Part shown: positions 54,317 through 63,377 of the stretch, one piece after another
Layout: each line of letters begins with the position of its first letter
How positions within the stretch are numbered: position 1 is the first letter of the stretch
NCBI GenBank assembly: GCA_024233455.1
Contig: JACKPP010000002.1
Coordinates: 529,047-593,046, forward strand
Direction: 5' to 3'
Source: Chlamydiales bacterium
GTDB lineage: Bacteria; Chlamydiota; Chlamydiia; Chlamydiales; JACKPQ01
DNA length: 64,000 bases
Position numbers and translations under genes: made by a program
The notes under the pieces: generated by a model
The model's input: the letters and a program-made list of their open reading frames with translations, nothing else
Database searches by the model: none
Told to the model about the DNA's origin: nothing

Positions 54317-56839
54317 ATGATGTTTGATAAATTCACTAACCGCGCAAAACAAGTCATTAAATTGGCCAAAAAAGAGGCCCAAAAGCTCAACCACAACTAT
54401 TTAGGTACTGAGCACGTCCTTCTTGGATTGCTAAAACTAGGCCAAGGAATTGCCGTTAATGTCTTGCGCAACCTGAATATCGATTACGACACCATCCTAT
54501 CTGAAGTTGAACGTATTGTCGGTTTTGGTCCTGAGATCCAAGTCTATGGCGATCCGGCACTGACCGGAAAAGTCAAAAAAGTTTTTGAATTTGCTAATGA
54601 AGAGGCCGCGTCACTTAATCATAACTACGTGGGCACTGAACATTTATTGCTGGCTCTTTTGCGCCAGCCCGATGGTGCTGCAGCTCAAGTGCTTGAAAAC
54701 CTTAACATCGACCTCAAAGATGTCCGCAAAGAAGTTCTAAAAGAGCTTGAGACCTTCAATCTTCAGCTACCACCCATGGGCATGGCCGGTACCAGTGCTC
54801 CAAAATCGAGCATGCAAGACCGTCAAAACGGAGGAGCAGATAAAATGCCTGCCCTGCGCGCCTATGGACACGATCTAACAGAGATGGCCAGAGAAGGAAA
54901 GCTCGATCCAGTGATTGGACGGAAACAAGAAGTAGAGCGCCTAATCCTTATCCTATGCCGTCGCCGCAAAAACAACCCCGTTTTAGTAGGTGAAGCTGGC
55001 GTTGGAAAAACGGCAATCGTGGAGGGCTTAGCCCACGCCATCGTTAACGGTGAAGTTCCCGAAAATTTAGCCAATAAAAAGCTCATCTCACTTGACCTCA
55101 CTTTGATGATTGCCGGTACTAAATACCGCGGACAATTTGAAGAACGTATCAAAGCTGTGATGGACGAAGTCAAAAAACACGGTAATATCCTACTTTTTAT
55201 CGACGAGATGCACACGATCGTAGGTGCTGGAGCTGCAGAAGGTGCCATCGACGCCTCAAACATCCTAAAACCACCTCTATCGCGCGGTGAAATCCAATGT
55301 ATTGGTGCAACCACCATGGACGAATTCCGCAAAGTCATCGAAAAAGACGCCGCTCTTGAGCGCCGCTTTCAGAAAATTCAAGTCGCTCCCCCATCAGTAG
55401 ATGAAGCCATCGAAATCCTAGGCGGTCTAAAACCCAAGTACGAAGACCACCATCACTGCATTTACACCGACGCTGCTATTAAAAGCGCGGTATACCTATC
55501 TGACCGCTACATCACAGGGCGCTTTTTACCCGATAAAGCCATCGACGTACTCGATGAAGCTGGTGCCAAGCAACGCGTTGCGTCGCTCAAGCAGCCTGAA
55601 GAAATCAACAACCTAGAAATTGAAATTGAGCGCTTGCGCCTTTCCAAAGAAGACTCGATCAGCCACCAAGAATACGAAAAAGCAGCTAAACTGCGCGATA
55701 ATGAAAAAACATTGCGAGAAGAGCTTCAAAATCAAAAATCGCAGTGGGAAAAAAATAAAGCCGAGCAAAAATCCATCGTCGATGAAGATGACATTGCCTC
55801 TATTATCGCCAAACAAACCGGTGTTCCAGCCAAACGTCTTTCTGAGGGTGACGTACAAAAAGTCATTAAAATGGAAGAGACCCTCAAAGAATCCATCGTC
55901 GGTCAAGATGAGGCTCTCAACACCGTTTGCAAAGCAATTCGCCGCAGCTACGCCGACATTAAAGATCCTAATCGTCCAATTGGAGCCTTCTTATTCCTTG
56001 GCCCTACAGGTGTAGGTAAAACGCTACTTGCTCGCCAGCTTGCCATTAACCTTTTTGGTGGCGAAGATGCCCTTATTCAGATCGATATGTCTGAGTACAT
56101 GGAAAAATTTGCGATCAGCCGTATGGTTGGAGCGCCTCCGGGGTACGTCGGCTACGAGGAAGGGGGGCAGCTTACTGAACGCGTGCGCCAAAGGCCCTAT
56201 TCAGTTGTGTTACTAGATGAAATCGAAAAAGCCCACCCAGATGTGAACAACCTCTTGCTTCAGCTCTTTGAAGAAGGACATCTCACCGATTCGCTGGGCC
56301 GTAAAGTTGACTTCCGCAATACCATTATTATCATGACTTCAAACCTTGGCTCAGAACTCATTCGTCGTAATACCGAGGTCGGATTTGGTGTCAAAGAGGG
56401 CATGATTGATTACGAAACGATGAAAGAGAAAATCGATAAGGCTATGCGTAAACACTTTAAGCCTGAACTTTTAAATCGTATCGACAGCACAGTTATTTTC
56501 CGCATGCTTAGTGATGAGCAGTTATCTTACGTGATCGACTTAGAAATCTCTAAACTCCAAAAACGTCTCGATAGTAAAGGAATTACTCTCACTATTGATG
56601 CAGCGGCCAAAGAACATCTCAAAAAAGTGGGCTACAAACCGGAAATGGGCGCCAGATCTTTACGTCGCTCGATTGTCAATATGCTTGAAGACCCACTGGC
56701 AGAAAAACTATTACTTTCTGCCGACGACACCGAAGAAATTGTCGTCTCACTTGCAGACGGCGATCTCATCTTCAGCGACAAGAAAGAGAAAAAAAAAGCG
56801 ACTAAAAAACTAGCAGAAACCAAAGAAGCTAGCGCTTAA
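54317..56839 (+). CDS. clpC: ATP-dependent Clp protease ATPase subunit ClpC
   Basis: Hsp100 unfoldase that feeds ClpP. The 840-residue protein has two Clp_N repeats (residues 1-145), the first AAA+ module ([21 protein letters not shown]), a UVR-type middle domain coiled coil (about 430-480), and the second AAA+ module ([20 protein letters not shown]) plus D2-small. The tail is basic. The stop overlaps the kinase stop by 3 bases on the opposite strand. Two adjacent ATG codons at the start. Position beside lplA matches CT286. Confidence 0.96.
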   Translation: MMFDKFTNRAKQVIKLAKKEAQKLNHNYLGTEHVLLGLLKLGQGIAVNVLRNLNIDYDTILSEVERIVGFGPEIQVYGDPALTGKVKKVFEFANEEAASLNHNYVGTEHLLLALLRQPDGAAAQVLENLNIDLKDVRKEVLKELETFNLQLPPMGMAGTSAPKSSMQDRQNGGADKMPALRAYGHDLTEMAREGKLDPVIGRKQEVERLILILCRRRKNNPVLVGEAGVGKTAIVEGLAHAIVNGEVPENLANKKLISLDLTLMIAGTKYRGQFEERIKAVMDEVKKHGNILLFIDEMHTIVGAGAAEGAIDASNILKPPLSRGEIQCIGATTMDEFRKVIEKDAALERRFQKIQVAPPSVDEAIEILGGLKPKYEDHHHCIYTDAAIKSAVYLSDRYITGRFLPDKAIDVLDEAGAKQRVASLKQPEEINNLEIEIERLRLSKEDSISHQEYEKAAKLRDNEKTLREELQNQKSQWEKNKAEQKSIVDEDDIASIIAKQTGVPAKRLSEGDVQKVIKMEETLKESIVGQDEALNTVCKAIRRSYADIKDPNRPIGAFLFLGPTGVGKTLLARQLAINLFGGEDALIQIDMSEYMEKFAISRMVGAPPGYVGYEEGGQLTERVRQRPYSVVLLDEIEKAHPDVNNLLLQLFEEGHLTDSLGRKVDFRNTIIIMTSNLGSELIRRNTEVGFGVKEGMIDYETMKEKIDKAMRKHFKPELLNRIDSTVIFRMLSDEQLSYVIDLEISKLQKRLDSKGITLTIDAAAKEHLKKVGYKPEMGARSLRRSIVNMLEDPLAEKLLLSADDTEEIVVSLADGDLIFSDKKEKKKATKKLAETKEASA

Positions 56840-58053
56840 GCGGTAGCAGCTACCCTATTGCGAATTTCTGTGGGCACAAGATCTGCCAAACGGTAGGCGA
56901 CCTGATAAGCTTTTAGACGCTCATCCTTAGGCTTTAAAAGCTCTTCTTTAAGATTCCATAATTGCTCTATCGTTTCCCGGGTTGCGTCACTTCCATTCTG
57001 CTTACGGATCGAAAGGATCCCTATTGTCAATCCAAATGCGTACATATCACCAGCAGCATCCTGAACACAACTTTTTATAATCTCAGCATTATTTGTAAAC
57101 CCTTGTGTTCCGACAATGTAATTAACGAGCTCATTTTCATCACCGGCAAAATCAAAATCAGCAATTTTGGCAAATCCTCTTGTATCAATCAATAGATTCT
57201 GCGGCTTGATATCTCTATGGGCAATACCCCTGGCATGTAGTTTATATAACCCTTTTGCACTGGTAAGTAGAGCAAGCGCCAGCTCATCAATGCTCTTAAA
57301 GTCGTGCACATCAGCATCCCCGCTGCATAACTCTTTAACCAAACATTCATGGCCGTCTACAGTGGCATAACCAAAAGCTAGTGCCGGAGTCTCCATAAAA
57401 GCACTTTTTTCGGCATTATGTTCTGTCAATTGAAGTTCACCTGCAAGCAGGTTACCAGGTTTTTTTCCTACTTTAACCGCTACATTGCGGATAGACCATT
57501 GTCCATCTGATTGGTGATCAAACAACCAACCTGCATAAACAGTTCCCATGCCTCCTGCTCCCAATTCAAAGTTTTTATCAAAAACAACAATGGCATCAGA
57601 TTTGCAAGCTTCCATAATATTGGTCGTTACTGGCAACACGAATAGATCGCTATTGTCTCGCAGTTTCCATGCACAGGTTTTATTAAGGTTTTTTCCAACT
57701 TCAAATTTAGCTATCTCCAAAACTTTGGCAATATCAATAGAAGAAATTTGGGCTCCTATTGGATGATCCAAGGTATTTAAATAAGATATGGTTTGGTTAT
57801 TGATAGGTAATTGATATTCGATATCAAAATCAATGTTCTCTTCCTCAAAAGTTTTACCAAAAAACAAAAATTCTACCTTGTCTTTTAGCATGTCATACTT
57901 TTGGGCTAGAAACTCTGTAAAACTATGAAAGGCAAATACAATCTTAGCAACCATCCCTGTTTTTGTTTCTGTATTTTCAAATACATTCACACCTTTTTGA
58001 TCCGCTACTTTATACCCTTCTGACAAATATATTTTATTTAATTCACTACTCAT
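56836..58053 (-). CDS. Serine/threonine protein kinase-like protein
   Basis: The 405-residue protein has an unassigned N-terminal part (1-160) and a kinase domain from about 155 on: P-loop LGAGGMGTV (164-172), VAVK lysine 194, HRDIKPQN (D281 catalytic), ADFDFAG (299-301, where DFG becomes DFD), and [10 protein letters not shown] as activation segment. So the catalytic Lys and Asp are kept and the metal-binding Asp of DFG remains, but the Gly is lost. It is AT-richer than its neighbours. Could phosphorylate host or bacterial targets. ATG at 58053 has AGG before it. Confidence 0.85.
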   Translation of the reverse strand: MSSELNKIYLSEGYKVADQKGVNVFENTETKTGMVAKIVFAFHSFTEFLAQKYDMLKDKVEFLFFGKTFEEENIDFDIEYQLPINNQTISYLNTLDHPIGAQISSIDIAKVLEIAKFEVGKNLNKTCAWKLRDNSDLFVLPVTTNIMEACKSDAIVVFDKNFELGAGGMGTVYAGWLFDHQSDGQWSIRNVAVKVGKKPGNLLAGELQLTEHNAEKSAFMETPALAFGYATVDGHECLVKELCSGDADVHDFKSIDELALALLTSAKGLYKLHARGIAHRDIKPQNLLIDTRGFAKIADFDFAGDENELVNYIVGTQGFTNNAEIIKSCVQDAAGDMYAFGLTIGILSIRKQNGSDATRETIEQLWNLKEELLKPKDERLKAYQVAYRLADLVPTEIRNRVAATA

Positions 58054-58194
58054 AAACAAACCTATTCTTTATTTTATATTTAATATTATAACATATATTT
58101 TAATTAAAATAAAGTATATTATGTTTTTAAAGTCTTAATTCTAAAATTGGAATATTATTTATTGATTATAAATGACTTAGAAAAATATTATTTT
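58054..58194 (-). promoter_or_regulatory. Very AT-rich upstream region of kinase gene
   Basis: 141 bases, almost all A or T. Leftward it holds a perfect TATAAT (58090-58085) that would start transcription about 30 bases before the kinase ATG; no clear -35 can be picked. The base composition differs strongly from the flanks, suggesting an acquired segment. Confidence 0.45.
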
Positions 58195-58656
58195 TCATAG
58201 CCACTCAACTGATTGATTTGTAAAGCTTAAGTGCGCGGCCTCAATTTTGAGCGTCCCCTCAGCAATAGCGGTTTTAAATGGCTCAATGGATGCCAGCCGT
58301 TTTTGGCAGGCTCTAGAGTAGTCTTCCTCCGTTCCTGAGATCAATTTAGTCAGATTCCAGTCAGGGTAGGCCTTCTCTTTAGCAGCTTTAACCGCTAAAC
58401 AGTTCTCATGGCCTAGAACCACGATGAGATGGATGTCCATATTTAAAAAGGCAAAGATCAAGGTTTCCTCGATTTCGCGCGTTAGGACATGGCCAGCTGT
58501 ACGCACCTCAAAAAGATCCCCTTGATTGCATTTGAAAATTAAATCAGGACAAACCCTTGGGTCACTACAGGTTAAAATCGCCGCAAAAGGCGACGCCGTG
58601 GCTATTACGTGATCTAGTGGCTGAGCTAGTCGTTTTAGAGCTTCTTCTGGAGACAT
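58195..58656 (-). CDS. Small beta-class carbonic anhydrase-like protein
   Basis: Interconverts CO2 and bicarbonate in the canonical family. The 153-residue protein has the zinc motifs TCSDPRV (Cys and the Asp-Arg dyad) and GHENC (His and Cys), with GDLFEVRTAGHVL in between. It is short beside usual beta-CAs (190-220), resembling the small archaeal-like members. The ATG at 58656 shares its first base with the stop of ptsN; a longer frame to 58746 exists but runs through ptsN. Confidence 0.75.
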   Translation of the reverse strand: MSPEEALKRLAQPLDHVIATASPFAAILTCSDPRVCPDLIFKCNQGDLFEVRTAGHVLTREIEETLIFAFLNMDIHLIVVLGHENCLAVKAAKEKAYPDWNLTKLISGTEEDYSRACQKRLASIEPFKTAIAEGTLKIEAAHLSFTNQSVEWL

Positions 58657-59360
58657 TAGACTGACGCGCGCAATGCGCTCTCCCATTTTTTGATGTAGGC
58701 TAAAAGCTCTTGAGCTGGCGGCTTGGTTTGTAGGAATTTTAAGCATTCGTCATTGCTGCTAAGGTGGGCAAGCTTGGAAAGGAGGTGTAGGTGGCGTTTA
58801 TCATCGCAAGAGAAAAGGAAAAAGAGCGTGTGTACAGGCTGCCCATCAAGAGCACCCCACTCGACTGGATGTTTGGGATAAACTACAGTAATAAGATCAG
58901 AAGGCCCTTTGAAGAGGAACTCTCGGGTGTGAGGAACGGCAATTCCATTGTTAAGAGCAGTTGGGGCCAGTTTTTCTCGATCTAGCAATAACTCTGAGAT
59001 CACTTCAGCATCAAAATCGGCCTTATCGGCGATTTGCTGCATGGTGTAGGAAATAATATCTTCTTTGGTATCACCAGCCACATCGACAAGAACGCCACCT
59101 TTATGCACGGCCCGGTAAAAGCTAAATTGTTGCTGACCAAGAAGCTCTTCTACTTGTCTCTTATCATCAATAAATGGGGACCCTTTTGATTTATGCTTGC
59201 CAAGACGTTGCCCCATGACCCAATCTTCGATTTCGATACGGCTAAAACGGTACTGGCGATGCAGTCTATAGGCTGGAATCTTGCCTTCGGCCAGCCACCT
59301 GCGTATGGTCGTCTCGGAAACGCTCAGTAAGTCTGCGACATCTCTAATTTTAAGATCCAT
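58656..59360 (-). CDS. ptsN: PTS EIIA(Ntr)-like protein with N-terminal HTH
   Basis: Regulatory fusion protein, 234 residues: an excisionase/MerR-type helix-turn-helix (DVADLLSVSETTIRRWLAEGKIPAYRL, residues 7-33) and an EIIA-Nitrogen domain with phospho-His in GIAVPHTRE. This type is present in chlamydiae as the second ptsN. It may sense phosphate state through the EIIA part and bind DNA. Downstream, carbonic anhydrase starts one base before its stop ends. Confidence 0.9.
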   Translation of the reverse strand: MDLKIRDVADLLSVSETTIRRWLAEGKIPAYRLHRQYRFSRIEIEDWVMGQRLGKHKSKGSPFIDDKRQVEELLGQQQFSFYRAVHKGGVLVDVAGDTKEDIISYTMQQIADKADFDAEVISELLLDREKLAPTALNNGIAVPHTREFLFKGPSDLITVVYPKHPVEWGALDGQPVHTLFFLFSCDDKRHLHLLSKLAHLSSNDECLKFLQTKPPAQELLAYIKKWESALRASV

Positions 59361-59469
59361 TAGTATCCCCTACTTGTATTTTATAGTCATATTTACTCTT
59401 TTACAACACACAGCCAAATTTGCACACGCATTTTTTTGTGCTTAATCAAGACTTAATAACTCAAGTTAT

Positions 59470-60006
59470 TCAAAACTTAGAGAGACGATCAAAGACTTCC
59501 TGGGGAGTGGCGCAAGCCAAAAGCGCAGCCCTTTCATCCCTGCCTTTAACCGAAGTTGTCAAGTGCGAGAGCAATTCAAGATATTCTTCAGGCTTGTTAT
59601 CAGGCCCCCCGATGAGGAAAATAAAATGGATAGGATCGGGGTGCTCCTCGTCCCATATAAGGCCATTTCCCTTGACAATGCCTATTGCCAAGAAGAAATG
59701 GTTATATAGCTTATTTTTGGTGTGAGGAACGGCGATACCTTCACCTATAGCTGTAGATCCTTGCGTTTCTCGAGCTAAAAGCGCTTGAGTAAACAATGCC
59801 CGCTCGTGAATTTGGCTCGACTCATAAAGGCTATCAGTCAGCGTTTTCACTGCATCGTTTCTAGAGCGCTCATCTAAAAACACAACGCAATTTGGTTTTA
59901 AATAATTAGAGAGTTCAAACGTTCGACGTTTTTTTATCTTATTGAGCAAATGCTCAATGCGTCCCAGTATGGCCAAAACCACCCTCTCCTCGCGCCGTGT
60001 GTTCAA
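59470..60006 (-). CDS. ptsN: PTS EIIA(Ntr) family protein
   Basis: EIIA-Nitrogen protein with phosphorylatable His in [10 protein letters not shown]. The ATG at 60006 gives 178 residues and a 53-base overlap with dut; family members begin close to RTFELSNYL, so a start about 28 codons later, perhaps a TTG, is plausible. It regulates by phosphorylation, perhaps stress or potassium, in other bacteria. In chlamydiae two ptsN genes lie next to dut, as here. Confidence 0.85.
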   Translation of the reverse strand: MNTRREERVVLAILGRIEHLLNKIKKRRTFELSNYLKPNCVVFLDERSRNDAVKTLTDSLYESSQIHERALFTQALLARETQGSTAIGEGIAVPHTKNKLYNHFFLAIGIVKGNGLIWDEEHPDPIHFIFLIGGPDNKPEEYLELLSHLTTSVKGRDERAALLACATPQEVFDRLSKF

Positions 60007-60388
60007 GCGCTTTTACCGACTTAAATTCAGCTTTATAAACCGGTGCTATGACACCCTGGGCAATACGCATCCCAGGTGTTACCTCAAAGGGGTGCTTGCT
60101 ATGGTTGATCAAAATAACTCCAATTTCCCCGCGGTAATCCGAATCGATCGTTCCGGGAGTATTCAGCACTGTAATGCCCGATTTATAAGCAAGGCCGCTA
60201 CGAGGTCTCACTTGGAGTTCATATCCTTTGGGAAGCGCAATCTTAAGACCTGTAGGTATAAGCTTGTGCTCGCCAGGTTGCAATATGACGGTCTCTTTAA
60301 TAAACGCGCGTAAATCTGCGCCGGCAGCTTCCTCTGATCCGTAGCTTGGAGCCTCAGCCCCTTCCTCTAAATAGACTTCAACGATCAT
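59954..60388 (-). CDS. dut: Deoxyuridine 5'-triphosphate nucleotidohydrolase
   Basis: Hydrolyses dUTP to dUMP, keeping uracil out of DNA and feeding thymidylate synthesis. The trimeric enzyme motifs are visible: [10 protein letters not shown] (1), [12 protein letters not shown] (2), [20 protein letters not shown] (3), [10 protein letters not shown] (4) and [10 protein letters not shown] (5). The 144-residue length is standard. It overlaps the accD end by 11 bases. Confidence 0.97.
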   Translation of the reverse strand: MIVEVYLEEGAEAPSYGSEEAAGADLRAFIKETVILQPGEHKLIPTGLKIALPKGYELQVRPRSGLAYKSGITVLNTPGTIDSDYRGEIGVILINHSKHPFEVTPGMRIAQGVIAPVYKAEFKSVKALEHTARGEGGFGHTGTH

Positions 60389-61271
60389 TGGCTATCATCT
60401 CCTCTACAATGGCTCGGGGTTGTTTTTTAGCATTACCGGACAAAAAACCGATAAAATAGCTAAGCTTGGCCTTCATCGATGCGCGCGGCACGATACAATC
60501 AAGCATTCCCTTTTCGAGTAAAAACTCTGAGCGTTGGGCGTTAGGGGGCAATTTTTCCTTAGTGATTTGTTCTACAACTCTGGGGCCTGCAAAGCCGATA
60601 AGCGCGCCGGGCTCTGCTACAATAATATCGCCAAGTGAGGCAAAGGATGCGGTCACCCCTCCAGTTGTAGGGTTTGTTAAAACCGAAATATAGGGTATGC
60701 CTAGACCCGCAAGCTTGGAAAGAGCGGCTGATGTTTTGGCCATTTGCATAAGAGAGAGAATAGACTCTTGCATTCTAGCTCCACCCGATGCCGAAACTAG
60801 GACCAGTGGCAGCTTGTGTTGTATGGAGTATTCGATCAACAGAGTTAATCTCTCACCTACAACCGATCCCATTGATCCACCCATGAAGCTAAAGTCTAGC
60901 ACGCCAAGGGCAATAGCCTTGCCATCTAGCTTACACGTACCAACGCACACCGCCTCATCTCGTTTAGACTTTATTTTGGCCCGCTCGATGCGGTCTAAGT
61001 AATTTTCGGTGTCGACAAAACCCAACGGATCAATGGGCTTAAGATGGGTAAATAATTCGTTGAAGGACCCCTCATCAGCTAGAGTTTCTATACGCTGTAT
61101 GGCAGTCAAACGGTAGTGATGATTGCACTTTGGGCAACAACTTAAGTGTCTTTTGAGCTCATCTGCGTGAATCATTTCACTACATTGCGAGCATTTAACC
61201 CAGCCGCTAAACCCATCCTTTTTAGTCGTTTGGACCTTAATTTTGGGACTCTCTCGTGAAAACAGCCTCAT
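60378..61271 (-). CDS. accD: Acetyl-CoA carboxylase carboxyltransferase subunit beta
   Basis: Transfers carboxyl from biotin to acetyl-CoA, first step of fatty acid synthesis. The 297-residue protein begins with a zinc ribbon (CSQC about residues 27-30 and CPKC at 46-49) and has the carboxyltransferase signature [22 protein letters not shown] and GLPTTGG-like [13 protein letters not shown]. AccA is not in the window. Start is the ATG at 61271. Confidence 0.96.
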   Translation of the reverse strand: MRLFSRESPKIKVQTTKKDGFSGWVKCSQCSEMIHADELKRHLSCCPKCNHHYRLTAIQRIETLADEGSFNELFTHLKPIDPLGFVDTENYLDRIERAKIKSKRDEAVCVGTCKLDGKAIALGVLDFSFMGGSMGSVVGERLTLLIEYSIQHKLPLVLVSASGGARMQESILSLMQMAKTSAALSKLAGLGIPYISVLTNPTTGGVTASFASLGDIIVAEPGALIGFAGPRVVEQITKEKLPPNAQRSEFLLEKGMLDCIVPRASMKAKLSYFIGFLSGNAKKQPRAIVEEMIANDR

Positions 61272-61623
61272 TGGCTACCTAAAAAGTTAGTTAACTTGCA
61301 CCCATTTTACCACACTTGCACATCCAGCGCAAACCGTTAAATTTTTCTTCAAAAGAAAAATACAACTTTCTTCGCTTTAGACTAATTTAAAATAAAAACT
61401 TACAAAACAATTCCATTTTTCGACCTGTTAAATTATTTGCTAGCAAATTATGCGCCTTAGTGATTAAATCCATCGAAAACAAAAGCCAATTCATCAGTTA
61501 GGCGAGTAATGTATACGCATTGATTTTTTGCTGAGTCGGGATATTGCGATACACCGCAAAATTCAGGCCACGATACGGTCCGACTTCTGAATTTGGTTTA
61601 ATACAACGATCAAGGAGAACAAT
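61272..61623. other. Intergenic region upstream of gene at 61624
   Basis: 352 AT-rich bases without a gene. AAATTCAG (61558-61565) and CTGAATTT (61587-61594) make an 8-bp inverted repeat with a 21-base loop in the leader of the next gene, which has an AAGGAG ribosome site just before its ATG. No clear promoter was found. Confidence 0.4.
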
Positions 61624-62052
61624 ATGGCATCATCCAATGGAACCAACAATTATGCAGATAACGTTATTCATATGTGCAGCTATGGCTGCCTTGCTTTGGG
61701 ATATGTAATGTTATGCAAGACAGCCCTAGCAACAGCGCAAAGAGCAAGTGATATCGGTCTAAAAGCAGCAATCTCAGATACTGCTACTCAATACATGCAT
61801 TACATGTTCAAGGCCGAGGGTGCCTCCTTAGAAGATGCTGCTAATAAAGCAGGATATGCCCTTGCCGTGCTCGCTTGCATTTCTACACCCTTCATCGCCT
61901 TCCGGGTATATGGCCTGGTTGCCGATGCCGATCGAAGAGATGCATCTCAAACAGCAAAAAGTCAACCAGTGAAAGCCCCCCAAGTTAGGCCACAGACTGC
62001 AACACAGTTGCCTCCACCATTACAGCCTGAGCGAGTACACGCTCAGAACTAG
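61624..62052 (+). CDS. Two-helix membrane protein with Pro-rich tail
   Basis: The 142-residue protein has two hydrophobic segments (about 17-37 and 76-97) and a tail of 38 residues rich in Pro, Gln and Thr ending in QPERVHAQN. The tail and 85 bases beyond are copied, nearly unchanged, at 63.1-63.3 kb. No family recognised. The helix pair with a soluble tail is Inc-like in shape only. Confidence 0.65.
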   Translation: MASSNGTNNYADNVIHMCSYGCLALGYVMLCKTALATAQRASDIGLKAAISDTATQYMHYMFKAEGASLEDAANKAGYALAVLACISTPFIAFRVYGLVADADRRDASQTAKSQPVKAPQVRPQTATQLPPPLQPERVHAQN

Positions 62053-62127
62053 CAAGGATTTAGGCCAGAAAAAGATCTGGAAGGCGCACGCATTCGCTCT
62101 TGCAAAAATTATACGAAAGCAATGAAA
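61881..62127 (+). repeat. Duplicated segment, left copy
   Basis: About 247 bases covering the last 57 codons of the gene at 61624 and its 3' flank match 63092-63333. The copies are nearly identical, with one 6-base insertion (GATGCC) in this copy and scattered single changes. They flank the SDR gene as direct repeats about 1.2 kb apart. Confidence 0.85.
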
Positions 62128-62154
62128 ATGTTGAAACACATTTTGGAGAGAAAT

Positions 62155-63000
62155 ATGAAGGATTTGAAGGGTAAGGCATTTATTGTTACAGGAGCGACTC
62201 GTGGCATTGGGCAGGCAATTGCATTGAAACTAGCAACTCATGGTGCAAATTTACTCATTTTGTCAAAAGATTCCAATGAAGTTGTCCAAAAAACTCATGC
62301 ACAGCTCGCCTCATTTGGAGTAAAAGTTCTAATCCTAAATATTGATATTTCTAACATTCATGCATTGAAAGAAGCCGTTGTAAAGTCTTTAGATCAGTTT
62401 GGGCGAATTGATGGTTTAGTGAATAATACAAGTGCTACCTGTTTTAGAAATGCACTAGATCTTTTGCCCGAACAATTTGATTTGATGATAGCAACAAGTG
62501 TTCGAGCAGCATTATTTCTTACTCAATTTTGTGTTCCTTATTTAAAACAAAGTTCCAACCCTCACGTTATTAACATCTCACCCCCATTAAATATGGATGC
62601 ACATTGGTTTAAAAACTATTTAGGGTTTTCTATATCTAAATACGCGATGAGTATGTGTACTTTAGGAATGGCAGAAACGTTTAAAAAAGATAAAATTGCC
62701 GTAAATTCTCTTTGGCCAAAATCTACTATTGCAACTCAAACTATTAAAGATCACTTTTCGGAAAAAGTTTATTTAGCCAGTAGGGAGCCTTCCATAATGG
62801 GCGATGCGGCATATCAGCTGATGCTGCGCGATTCAGCAGAGTGCACTGGGCATTTTTTTATAGATGAAGAGCTTCTCCGACAAGATGGCGCCAATGATTT
62901 TTCCCGTTATGCTATAGATCCCAATACTCCGTTAATGCAAGCATTGTTTACCCCGGCTGAGGTGGATATGCTTCCAGTCTCTGAAGATCTATTTTTTTGA
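62155..63000 (+). CDS. SDR-family oxidoreductase, HSDL2-like, altered catalytic Tyr
   Basis: The 281-residue protein is a short-chain dehydrogenase with TGATRGIG (12-19) for the cofactor, DGLVNNTSA, and VINISPPLN, closest in pattern to the HSDL2 type. The active-site region reads GFSISKYAM where HSDL2 proteins have AYTIAKYGM: the YxxxK tyrosine is Phe158, with Lys162 kept. So redox activity is doubtful. It lacks the SCP-2 domain of HSDL2. It is AT-richer than its neighbours and sits between direct repeats. Start at 62155 has GGAGAG before it. Confidence 0.85.
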   Translation: MKDLKGKAFIVTGATRGIGQAIALKLATHGANLLILSKDSNEVVQKTHAQLASFGVKVLILNIDISNIHALKEAVVKSLDQFGRIDGLVNNTSATCFRNALDLLPEQFDLMIATSVRAALFLTQFCVPYLKQSSNPHVINISPPLNMDAHWFKNYLGFSISKYAMSMCTLGMAETFKKDKIAVNSLWPKSTIATQTIKDHFSEKVYLASREPSIMGDAAYQLMLRDSAECTGHFFIDEELLRQDGANDFSRYAIDPNTPLMQALFTPAEVDMLPVSEDLFF

Positions 63001-63056
63001 ATCCCTGTCTTTCAAAATGAAAAAAGCCAGAAAAGAGTGGGGAGAGTTGGAGGAAT

Positions 63057-63257
63057 TTGTCAAAACTTTTCACTGGCAAAAGCTCAAAATTCTCTACACC
63101 CCTCACTGCCTACCGGGTAATTGGCCTGTTTGCCGATCGAAGAGATGCATCTCAAACAGCAAAAAGTCAACCAGTGAAAGCCCGCCAAGTTAGGCCACCG
63201 ACTGCAACAAAGTTGCCTCCACCATTACAGCCCGAGCGAGTACACGATCAGAACTAG
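63057..63257 (+). pseudogene. Remnant copy of the gene at 61624
   Basis: A 66-residue frame whose second half (ADRRDASQTAKSQPVKAR onward, ending PPPLQPERVHDQN) repeats the tail of the 61624 protein. The part encoding the two membrane helices is missing, so it is most likely a dead fragment, although an open frame with its own ATG and GGAGG-like upstream remains. Confidence 0.7.
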
Positions 63258-63333
63258 CAAGGATTTAGGCCAGAAAAAGATCTGAAAGACGCACGCATTC
63301 GCTCTTGCAAAAATTATACGAAAGCAATCAAAC
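63092..63333 (+). repeat. Duplicated segment, right copy
   Basis: About 242 bases matching 61881-62127. The copy starts within the remnant coding region and reaches past its stop to about 45 bases before dprA, which starts at 63378. Confidence 0.85.
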
Positions 63334-63377
63334 TGCTAAATATGAGAAAAGACCCAGTTTTTCCAAACTAAAACACC

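Noticed and set aside
54862..55338. Long leftward frame inside clpC (158 codons)
   Set aside because: Antisense to a well conserved AAA+ core; no ribosome site or family pattern.
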